Positions 55,558 to 64,000 of a stretch of DNA of 64,000 nt are shown in pieces. The stretch's first letter is position 1, and every line of letters begins with the position of its first letter. The translations under genes were made by a program, and so were the position numbers. The stretch covers positions 2,418,001 to 2,482,000 of the forward strand of contig JAPYXD010000459.1 in NCBI GenBank assembly GCA_030998225.1. Direction: 5' to 3'. The notes under the pieces were generated by a model. That model was not told the origin of the DNA. It did no database searches and saw only the letters and a list, made by a program, of their open reading frames with translations. This stretch comes from Diplolepis rosae. Lineage: Eukaryota; Arthropoda; Insecta; Hymenoptera; Diplolepididae.

Positions 55558-56840
55558 CCAGGGGTGTTAGTTGAAATTTGCCGGTTTTACTCATAGATGT
55601 CGCTAGAGATATGTATACATTTCTATGATTTGGCATCTATGTCATATTTTGCTATGGACAATAACCTTCAAAAATACACAATTACATTCTGCCAAAATAA
55701 TAGCATCATAGTTGTTTACCTCAGTGAATATGTCAAGTTTCGTTCCAAGTAAATTGCATTTGCGGCATTCGATGCTTTTCTTATTTCATCAAAAGAAAAA
55801 AGCATTTGAAGCTCATCGATTGCTGGTAGAAACTTATGGTCAACATGCTCCAGTGATTAGAACATGCGAGACATGGTTTCGTCAATTTAAAAGTGGAGAT
55901 TTCGATTTAACAGACAATGAACAACCTGGTGCAGCGAAAAAGTTCGAAGACGAGGAATTGGAGGCGTTATTGGATGAAGACCCAACCCAATCGCAAAACC
56001 AATTGGCACAAACACTAAATGTGACCCGAGGAGCAATTTGCCAACGTTTAAAAGCCATGGGAAAAATCCAAAAGTATGGAAAATGGGTACCACACCAACT
56101 GAACGATAGACAAATGGAAAATCGTAAAACCATTTGTGAAATGCTGCTTCAACGGTTCGAAAGGAAATCCTTTCCTGCTTCGAATTGTCACGGGGGACGA
56201 AAAATGGATTTATTTCGAGAACCCGAAGCGGAAAAAATTATGGCTTTCACCTGGTGAGATCGGCCCATCGACTCCAAGGCGAAATCGCTTTGGCCGTAAG
56301 ACAATGCTCTGTGTTTGGTGGGACCAGTGTGGTGTACTTCGAGTTATTAAAACCTGGTGAGACGGTGAATACGGATCGCTACCGTCAACAAATTATCAAT
56401 TTGAATCATGCGTTGATCGAAAAACGGCCGGAATGGGCCCGAAGACATGGCAAAGTTATCCTACAACATGACAACGCACCGTCTCATACCGTTAAAGTGG
56501 TGAAGAACACATTAAAAGCATTGATTTGGGAAATATTATCGCACCCGCCGTACTCTCCAGACCTCGCCCCGTCCGACTATCACCTTTTCGCATCGATGGA
56601 ACACTCACTCGCAGAGCAGCGCTTCGCCAATTTTGAAGAAGTCGAAAAATGGCTCGCCGAATGGTTTGCCTTGAAAGAGAAAAAGGTTTTTTGGAATGGT
56701 ATCCATGATTTGCCTGAAGGAAGGGCAAAATGTGTAGAATCCAATGTTCAATACTTTGAATAAAAATTTTTTGAGATTCCCTTGAGAATTAAGTGTTTTC
56801 TTTATTGAAAAAACCGGCAAACTTCAACTAACACCCCTGG
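55558..56840 (+). mobile_element. mariner transposon (1283 bp), near full length
   Basis: The inverted ends start CCAGGGGTGTTAGTTGAA (31 bp, one mismatch) and are flanked by TA (55556-55557 and 56841-56842). The same R1 sequence at 24676-24677 has the unoccupied TA, so the boundaries are certain. The length is that of a complete mariner. Confidence 0.95.
55730..56763 (+). pseudogene. mariner transposase (DD34D), two frameshifts
   Basis: The start is ATG at 55730 (MSSFVPSK...). An N-terminal HTH region includes TWFRQFKSGDFDLTDNEQPG, and a second HTH has LAQTLNVTRGAICQRLK. The linker ends in W-V-P-H-Q-L, close to the WVPHEL mariner signature. Catalytic residues seen are V-T-G-D-E-K-W, Q-H-D-N-A-P-S-H, and Y-S-P-D-L-A-P-S-D-Y. 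There are 34 residues between the last two Asp, giving DD34D. The span equals about 345 codons, the normal size. A frameshift lies between about 56140 and 56175, just before VTGDEKW, and another near 56325-56340. The ORF is otherwise well preserved, suggesting fairly recent loss. Confidence 0.9.
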
Positions 56841-57209
56841 TACATGCTCCGTAGTGTTAACCACTATTTCTTTTTATGATTACCCACTAGTTTATATAAT
56901 TGATTTAAAAGTTTCACATAATCTAGTTATATAGATTCTGTAACTTTAATAAATTCGCGATACAAAATTTGTTCTTAATTAATTAATAATTACTTCTTTC
57001 TTTTTCAATTAAGTTTTTTAAATTAAATTCATTTCATGAAAATTTAAACAACAAAAGTCTTGATAAGTGTATTACAAAAAATTTGAAGAATCTACACAGG
57101 ATTTAGATTGCACATCAATTTATTAGGGACAATAATAATTTGGAAATCGCAATTGTAAAATCCATATTTTGAAAATATACAACCCAGAAAATAAAAAAAC
57201 CTTCTTTAA

Positions 57210-57287
57210 AATTGTAAAGTGACATGCTTGATAACATGTCTGCTATTATATTGACGCAAAATTCACAGAATTTTTGTTAATTTCTCA
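57210..57287 (+). repeat. Penelope-type unit fragment
   Basis: AAAGTGACATGCTTGATAAC and the following ~50 bp match the unit boundary region of the 28.3-31.7 kb array (e.g. 29279-29350). It abuts R1. Confidence 0.75.
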
Positions 57288-57293
57288 TTTTTT

Positions 57294-58445
57294 CATTCTC
57301 ATCATATGAGAGGGTATTGGTTTAATGTGAAAAATGACTATCGAAATTTTCATCAAATCTTAACGTTTTGAGACCCCCTGAGTCAGAAAAAACGGTTTTT
57401 ACGAAAGTGTCTGTCTGTCTGTCTGTCTGTCTGTAGTAGGTCGTTTGTGGCATAACTCTCGATAGAATTATCAGATTGAATTGAGCTTTGGCACACATTA
57501 TCAGAGCCGAAAAAGTAAGGAGTAGTTCGTTAACCAGCCACATCCAATCAAAATTGAGGGATTGAGCACTACTTTTGTGTTTTTGAAAATAACTTTTTGA
57601 AACAATCAAAAATTTCAATACTGGTTTTTGATAGTGCTCATGAACCTCTACAAATTATCCTGATAACATTTTTTGATTAAATCAAAATTAGAAATGTTAC
57701 AGCATATTCAAATTCGAAAAAAGTCAATATCAAAATTCCATTTTCCAGTTAAATTATACGAGATACGAAAAAACGTTATGATACAATATTATTGAATAAA
57801 TAAAGACCTACAAATTTGAATTGTAACATTTTTTCATAAGATGCATATTTTTCTTTTTAATTTAAAAAAAAACTATTGAAAATCCAAAATTCAATGTTTT
57901 AACAATAATATGTGAAATACGAAAAAAATGTAAGAATACAAAGTTTCTCGTTTCAAAAAGATCTACAAATTTTGTTTCACACAGTTTCTGATAAAACATA
58001 TATTTTTAGTTTCAAGTCCAAAAAATACGTTTAAAATTCAAAAATTCCATTTTTTGTGCAAAATATGTGAGATACAAATAAAACGTTTATATGGAAAATT
58101 GTTTGCCTAAATGAGGTTTACAAATTCTCATTAAGACATTTTGAGACAGGATGTATATTTTATGTATTGATTTTTAATATTAAAAAAATTCGATTTTTTT
58201 CACCAAAATATGTGAGATACGAAATAAGCGTTGTTCTGCAAAATCGTCTCCTTAAATAAAGTCTACGATTGTTTTTTCTTTTTGAGATATTTGGAAGAAA
58301 ATAAATAAATTATTTTAATCATGTAATTTATTAAAAAGTTACTGAAATGTATACAGAAAATCGAGCGCGAAGCATGAGTGTCATGATGAGAGAATGTGTT
58401 CCTTAAGGCCGATAGAGCCTCAAGTAAATTGAATTTCCTGTTTCA
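57294..58445 (+). repeat. Long repeat, copy 1
   Basis: Closely similar to 60301-62050 minus the latter's 611-bp insertion. It starts CATTCTCATCAT. A CATGATGAGAGAATGTG inverted end lies near 58382, and the shared sequence continues to TTAA at 58442-58445. It contains a TCTG microsatellite (57413-57433). It is non-coding and probably a MITE or Helitron-like non-autonomous family. Fragments lie at 46.2 and 49.7 kb. Confidence 0.75.
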
Positions 58446-58920
58446 CTTAAGGGGGTCTCCTCATCAGTCAGCTTCAAAAAATCGATTTTTTTTTGTTGCT
58501 TCAATCGTTAAAATTATTATCTGATAATATTCTTGTACGGACCGGGTATAGCTGATTAACATCTCATGCCTGTAAGTTTCCTTTAATTTGATTTTTTTTC
58601 TTCGAAAAACTTAAAAGTCCATTTTATATGAAAACCATGTTTTTTGAAATTCCGTGCACGATTATAAAAAAACTATAAAAGCTATGTATACAAGTAAAAC
58701 ATTGTTTTTTAGATAATTTAATTGTGCACAGACTGAGTTAAAAAGATGTATAAAAAAATCTCTTTTTACAATGTTATTAACGCACTTACTGCTAAGAAAA
58801 GGCCGAAAAATCGAGTACTTTATTAAAAAATGACTAAAATATTCGAATTTCAACTTTCAATCACCATAATAGACTATACTGTGCAGAAAAGCCTTCCGAA
58901 TAAGGAAGTATTTTAATCTT
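58446..58920 (+). mobile_element. TTAA-type element related to 9304-10026, right end missing
   Basis: TTAA is followed by GGGGGTCTCC. The internal blocks AAACCATGTTTTTTGAAAT and AAGCCTTCCG match the 9.3-10.0 kb element (about 9503 and 9871). The paralogous repeat at 62046 has TTAA without insertion. No right end was found, so it is truncated. Confidence 0.6.
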
Positions 58921-59152
58921 TTGTTTCAGGTAAAAATTACGGGCTGAATTTTTCACGGAGTTTGAGTTGTCCGCGGCGAGCTGCTGCGCGAGATTGTTTA
59001 TAAATCCACCATTTTTATTTATTTTGACATTCAAAAAACTTTTTATTGTTGAATAAATATATGTTCAAAGATACGCAAAAGATCATTTGTTTCTCTTGCT
59101 GTTTTCATGTTTAAAAAAAATCCTAAAAAATCACCTTTTTTATGAGCCACAT

Positions 59153-59950
59153 ATGGGGGCCCTCTTCAGTGCCCTAAATTAAAAGATTAATCCAAAATTT
59201 TCGTAAAAGATAAAAATGTAGAAGATAATTAAAATAAGGATAATCATGAAACTAAAAAACTTATCTAATCGCTTGCAGTTAAAAATGAAGAAGTTCAGTA
59301 AGCAATACACGAATTGGAAAAAATATGTAGAATTCACTGTATATAGAAAACCGGATAATATGAACGAAAAACTTAGAAATTTGTAAACAAAAAGGCCAGA
59401 ATTTTTGTTTGTTTTTTATTTTTATTTTTTTTTGTTTTTATAAAGACGGATACCCAATTGGTTATTAATAATAAAATCGCGTTTTGTCTTTTATTATAAA
59501 TAAAATTGATAATTGATAAAATTGATAAATTCAGTACAATGGTGGAATATCTTATAGTTCTGACTATTTTCAGAACAAATTAAATTCAAGAATACTTTTA
59601 AATGTGATATACTTAATGTCACGAATACTAAAATTTGAACAAATTTTTAAAGATAAGTTTATTATTATTTTTCAAAACATCTCAAAATAAAACTAAATTC
59701 AGAAATAAACGACTTTACATGTTTTCCTTCATTTCTGAACATACTCAAATAATATTGAGTAAAATTATATATATATATAGATATTATAATAATTTATATT
59801 TCTGTAAAGCCTTGCTTGCAAATTCAATATAAAATGAGTTGTCCGGAAAACTGATATACAAAATCTTTTTCTTCAAAAATTCACACTTTCGTCCACTTGT
59901 AAAAATCACCATAACCGTCTCGAATTTCTTAACTAGGTAGTGCAACATCC
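59153..59950. mobile_element. Rearranged Penelope-type copy, truncated in the hammerhead motif
   Basis: 59153-59400 matches the array units starting inside the ribozyme-like motif: the GGCC stem II and CUGAAGAG part are kept, while GAAA and CGUU are lost. About 59510-59950 matches other parts of the unit in reverse orientation. It is non-coding. Confidence 0.65.
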
Positions 59951-60299
59951 CCTGTAGAAATTTCCCTATCTTTCCTTATCTCAAGTTGGGTTCTAGTGGA
60001 GCCCGGACTAGAATTTCCTAATATAGAAAAAACTGGTAGGAGCACTGTCAGCATCCGATTAGTATTTCTAGGCCGGAAAAAACTGATATTAGGGGCTGTG
60101 TCAGGTGCCAGTGAGAGGAATTCCTTGTAAATTTGATTGTGTCGAGGTAGTGACAATAACTAACGATGTAGTTCAATTAATATGGAGTGAATAGTAAAAT
60201 CAATTAAAGCTTTCATAGTAAACATAAGCAGTAGAAGTTACTACATAAGAGTAGTTAGAAAAACAAACTGATGATATGTAAATAAGTGTACTATTTTTT
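59951..60299. other. Non-coding gap
   Basis: No feature was recognised. Confidence 0.4.
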
Positions 60300-60300
60300 A

Positions 60301-62050
60301 CATTCTCATCATGGATGCGAAGGTATTGGTTTTATGTGAAAAATGACTTTCGAAATTTTCATCAAATCTTTACGTTTTGAGACCCCCTGAGTCAGAAAAA
60401 AGGGTTTTTACGAAAGTGTCTGTCTGTCTGTCTGTCTGTAGTAGGTCGTGTGCGGCATAACTCTCGATAGAATTATCAGATTGAATTCAGCTTTGGTACA
60501 CTTTATCGGAGCCGAAAAAGTAAGGACAAGTTCGTTAACCAGCCACATCCAATCAAAATTGAGGGATGGAGCACTACTTTTGTGTTTTTGCAAAAATCAA
60601 AAATTTCAATACTGGTTTTTGATAGTGCTCATAAATCTCTACAAATTATCCTGATAACATTTTTTGATTAAATCAAAATTAGAAATGTTACAGCATATTC
60701 AAATTCGAAAAAAGTCAATATCAAAATTCCATTTTCCAGTTAAATTATACGAGATACGAAAAAACGTTATGATACAATATTATTTTCTACATAAAGACCT
60801 ACAAATTTGAATTGTAACATTTTTTCATAAGATGCATATTTTTCTTTTTAATTAAAAAAAAACTATTGAAAATCCAAAATTCAATTTTTTAACAATAATA
60901 TGTAAAATACGAAAAAAACGTAAGAATACAAAGTTGTTCGTTTCAAAAAGATCTACAAATTTTGTTTCACATAGTTTCTGATAAAACATATATTTTTCGT
61001 TTCAATTCCAAAAAATACGTTTAAAATTCAAAAATTCCATTTTTTAGGCAAAATATGTGAGATACAAATAAAACGTTTACATGGAAAATTGTTTGCCTAA
61101 ATGAGGTTTACAAATTCTCATCAAGACATTTTGAGACAGGATGTATATTTTATGTTTTGATTTTTAATATTAAAAAAATTCGATTTTTTTCACCAAAATA
61201 TGTGCACTGAGAAAACTGGAGTGTCAACCTAAACATACGGAGGGTGAAGCAGACCATATTTGAGGTTAAACTATAGGACAGCCTTCTAGATAGTGTAACT
61301 TATTACCTGTGAATTGTCAAAATAAGATGGTCAACTTGAATACTTTAGAGGGAAAAGTTGATCATCGCAGAGAGAAAAATAGATTATCGAAGAGGGAAAA
61401 ATATACTATAATCTATCTCGATGGCTAACCTCAAAACTATTACATTTAAGCTTTCACAATTATTATGTTATTATAGCAAGTGAAATAGGTACTCGCCAAT
61501 TAGTTGGCAAAAATAACCCTCGTGACACTTTAACACGTAAAGGACGCGAAACCGGCAATGAGGTTAGAGTCCACGCTGGTGATATTGGAGGAAAAATAGG
61601 CGAACCCACGTGACTTTACAATTTTGGCGCGTATTTCGTCAATCGACACTCTTTACAGTGATTCTGACACTCTGGTAACAGTTAAGCAGAATATCAAATG
61701 AGTGTCTCCCTGACCAAAAAGAAAAAATTTCGGAAAGAGTATTGTACTATCTAGAAGTTCAGACTGACTATCTACATTTTGACACTCAAAGTTTGACACT
61801 CCAGTTTTCTCAGTGTGAGATACGAAATAAGCGTTGTTCTGCAAAATCGTTTCCTTAAATAAAGTCTACGATTGTTTTTTCTTTTTGAGATATTTGGATG
61901 AAAATAAATAAATTATTTTAATCATGTAATTTATTAAAAAGTTACTGAAATGTATACAGAAAATCGAGCGCGAAGCGCGAGCGTCATGATGAGAATGTGT
62001 TCCTTAAGGCTGATAGAGCCTTAAGTAAATTGAATCTCCTGTTTCACTTA
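60301..62050 (+). repeat. Long repeat, copy 2 (with 611-bp insertion)
   Basis: Aligns with 57294-58445, with the same TCTG microsatellite (about 60418-60440). The right part has GCGCGAAGCGCGAGCG and ATGATGAGAATGT (ends near 61998). Confidence 0.75.
61205..61815. mobile_element. 611-bp element, TG direct flanks
   Basis: The inverted ends CACTGAGAAAACTGGAGTG and its complement lie between two TG dinucleotides (61203-61204 and 61816-61817). The copy-1 repeat near 58200 has the unoccupied site (ATATGTGAGATAC), so the boundaries are firm. It is non-coding. Confidence 0.85.
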
Positions 62051-62217
62051 AATTCAAAAATAAATAGAGTGACTTTGAGAAAATGTGTAATTCACATCAT
62101 CTGTAATATTATTATAAAATTGGTTTGAGCTTCAGTATCAAATTATAAGAAATAAACTTAATTGTATGCGAGGAGGACAAGACCGAGCTATTTTCTGTTA
62201 AATATCCCAAAAATCTA

Positions 62218-62318
62218 CGCGAGTCCATACGAGTCATGGAAATCAACGCGAGTCCACTCGAGTCTTAGAGATTCGACGAGAGTTCGCTCGAATCTTATGG
62301 AGAGTCGACGCGAGTCCC
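62218..62318 (+). repeat. ~30-bp tandem repeat, 3.3 copies
   Basis: Imperfect units start CGCGAGTCCAYNCGAGTC. Confidence 0.7.
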
Positions 62319-62830
62319 ATTCTTTGCATTCCAATCTACTCAAGTATTTCAGAGTCGATAGAATTATTTGTCATTTACTCGAATATTCGAGTTACTCAAA
62401 ATAATTACCAATCTTCACAAATTATAAAAAATTATCCGATATTATCGGATCCATTCGAGAGTGAACAGTCCCTCGGGTTAGGTCCAGTTAAGCCATGTGC
62501 TCCATCACCAAGCTGGTGAGTTTGGGCCATGCTTCATCATTTTTAGACGGGAAATAGAATTACGCCTGCAGAAATTTCCAGATCTGACCCTATAGTTTAT
62601 CCGTCCGTTAGTCTTTACCCAGATCAGGCACATTATTTCATTTTGAATTAAGAATGCGATGTCTGGACCTAATTTGGGCCACGGCGAAACTTCTGCGAGG
62701 GGAGCACCATTATCCTACGAGCTTTTCCTTAAAATCCTCATCACGATCATTTTTACCTAACCTCACACCCACAGATGATTCTTCATCTCTCTTTGATCTC
62801 GGCACAATCAGATCCGAGATGTACTCCTGA

Positions 62831-62838
62831 TGACGTCA
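62831..62838 (+). promoter_or_regulatory. CRE-like palindrome TGACGTCA
   Basis: A full TGACGTCA lies 22 bp before a candidate start codon at 62861, in the GC-richer terminal part of the window. Occurrence by chance is possible. Confidence 0.3.
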
Positions 62839-62860
62839 GGTGAGCGTTGGTGTAGTGGCC

Positions 62861-62891
62861 ATGGCGTTTCGTGTTGCGAAGAAGGAGAAAG
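62861..62891 (+). CDS. Candidate first coding exon of a host gene
   Basis: GGCCATGG gives a good start context. The frame reads M-A-F-R-V-A-K-K-E-K, then a consensus-like donor (AAAG|GTAACC) at 62891/62892. CpG-rich DNA surrounds it on both sides. The gene is not recognised, no downstream exon lies in the window, and a 10-codon exon is weak evidence. Confidence 0.2.
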
Positions 62892-64000
62892 GTAACCTAG
62901 ATGAGAAAGAAAAAGAGAGAAAGATTATGTGATAAAGATGAACAGTAAGAGAAAGAGAATAGCGAGGTAAAGAAAGATGCAAAGTTGAATAGAATCCGCA
63001 TAAGAAGAAGTGAGAGAGAGAGAGAGAGAGAGAACCAGTCTAGCTTAAGATCAGTTTCGATGAGAGACTGTAGCGTATATGGAATGAAGAGTGAGATGTA
63101 GATTGTGCAGATCGTAGCTTACGAGTCAAGAGTGAGCGAGGGGTGGGAGAAGGTGATCCCTTAGAGGGGTAAGAGACTCGAATATAGGATGTGGGGGAAG
63201 GGGGGGGGCGATAGTGGAGGGAGGCGTGCTCAATGGCCGCCTAGGTCGGCCGGATTGCTCGCGCCCGGGGCGTGATCCAAGGAGTGCAGGGAGACCCGAG
63301 GAGGACTGCGTTGCTCGATCGGGCAGTTACCGAGGAACTGTTGCCTTGACGACACGCATTTACGCATGCGCACGCGTCCGTCAATCTCGTCAAGGAACCG
63401 TCAGTGACTTGCGCGCGCGTGCCACTTAAATCCGTTTGCCACCCCCGCCTCCCTTTTTTCCACTTCTTTTTCTATCTCCTTCGCTCTTCTTTATTCCACT
63501 CCAGCAGCAGCACCACCACCACCACGTAACCTTTCTTACCGTTTTCTCCCTCCACACCCCCCATCCCTCGTGAGACTTCTATCCTCGTGGCTCGCGCCAG
63601 CCACGGTTACGGGAGCACGCTGTCATTGTTAACGTCAGGGGCACTACGCGTACGATGCGCGATCTAGAAATCTTAAGGCTGAAATCCTACCGAGAAGAGG
63701 ATGATCATCAGTGAGGTTTATGTTGTGTACGACTGAATCAGTTGGTCGTGTCTGTTGTTTTCGTTTTTGTTAGCAGCGACGACTCGTTTTCTTTTTTTCC
63801 AACATTTTGTGTATACCGGTAGGTGATCATGTGGGGATGATCTGTCGGTGGCGCGTGCCATTTTTCTTCACCGGATTCCCGTTGCATGTGTCCATAAGGA
63901 GTAAGGGGCTTGGCTCATTGATTTCTGAATTTGAAGTGAAAAGTACGTAGAGGTAGACTATTAGTAAAGTAGCAAAATTGGAGCACGTGGTGAATGTAGG

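Larger units (their letters stand above)
54313..57195 (-). repeat. Dispersed repeat R1, copy c (with mariner insertion)
   Basis: This is the reverse complement of about 24205-25345, with extra sequence at 54430-54930 and the mariner insertion. It includes the CACGGAGAAAAATAGTTGAAG end at about 54952. R1 sequence resumes at 56843. Confidence 0.75.
62420..64000. promoter_or_regulatory. CpG/GC-richer region, possible host promoter or 5' UTR
   Basis: From about 62.45 kb the composition changes to GC-richer and CpG-containing. There is a GA microsatellite (63011-63034), CAGCAG/CACCAC runs (about 63502-63525), and CGCGCG tracts (63411-63420). An initiator-like TCAGTTGG lies at about 63738. Transposon signatures are absent, unlike the rest of the window. 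This is the best candidate for single-copy host DNA, but no exon can be confirmed. Confidence 0.35.

Noticed and set aside
57413..57433. Functional significance of the TCTG microsatellite
   Set aside because: The same microsatellite sits at the same place in the duplicate repeat at 60.42 kb, so it is a passive part of the repeat family.

Overview
This is an AT-rich eukaryotic window, most likely from an insect. I base that on the mobile-element families (Penelope-like retroelement, DD34D mariner, DD41D Tc1/mariner relatives, a pogo relative, TTAA-target elements, tRNA-derived SINE-like units), the intron-like A/T context and the lack of any bacterial gene organisation. The species cannot be named from the sequence. 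I found no intact single-copy host gene. Nearly the whole window is a nest of transposable elements and inverted repeats.

Layout. 1-2.2 kb: possible LTR-retrotransposon debris and a tRNA-like locus at 2.43 kb. 4.0-8.3 kb: short-motif arrays, a TA-flanked 1.9 kb element with a broken Cys-rich ORF, and a small MITE. 8.87-12.54 kb: a 3.7 kb foldback element with a TTAA element in one arm and a 63-bp tandem repeat in its GC-rich core. 13.3-14.1 kb: a Tc1-like inverted-repeat element. 14.46-18.83 kb: inverted Penelope-type ends round a 2.2 kb foreign segment. 19.25-22.01 kb: a 2.76 kb near-perfect palindrome with 11-bp direct flanks. 23.3-25.3 kb: a decayed transposase and a dispersed repeat (called R1). 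25.65-35.15 kb: inverted 143-bp minisatellite arms enclosing Penelope-type units, four of them in a direct ~1.06 kb tandem array. 36.1-43.15 kb: two Penelope-type elements. The larger encodes reverse transcriptase plus GIY-YIG endonuclease and is split by a clean TA-flanked insertion. 45.4-48.7 kb: a DD41D remnant and a pogo relative. 50-54.3 kb: motif arrays, two more transposase remnants and a MITE. 54.3-57.2 kb: an inverted R1 copy carrying a near full-length, frameshifted mariner. 57.3-62.05 kb: a duplicated ~1.15 kb repeat, a TTAA-type copy and a rearranged Penelope copy. 62.4-64 kb: GC/CpG-richer DNA that could be a host promoter or 5' exon region.

The most interesting signal is a set of 13 short RNA motifs in the Penelope-type terminal repeats. 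All share one order: stem I strand, a CUGAnGA-like core, stem II hairpin, GAAA, an invariant CGUU (degenerate in one copy), then the complementary stem I strand. This is the architecture of type I hammerhead ribozymes. Stems I and II differ between the families but remain complementary. Four copies lie on one strand of a direct tandem array, so a read-through transcript could be cut to unit length. Hammerheads in Penelope-like elements are known. The tandem array, the shared U3-A8 core variant and a stem III that appears able to form only between two molecules are the points that deserve testing.
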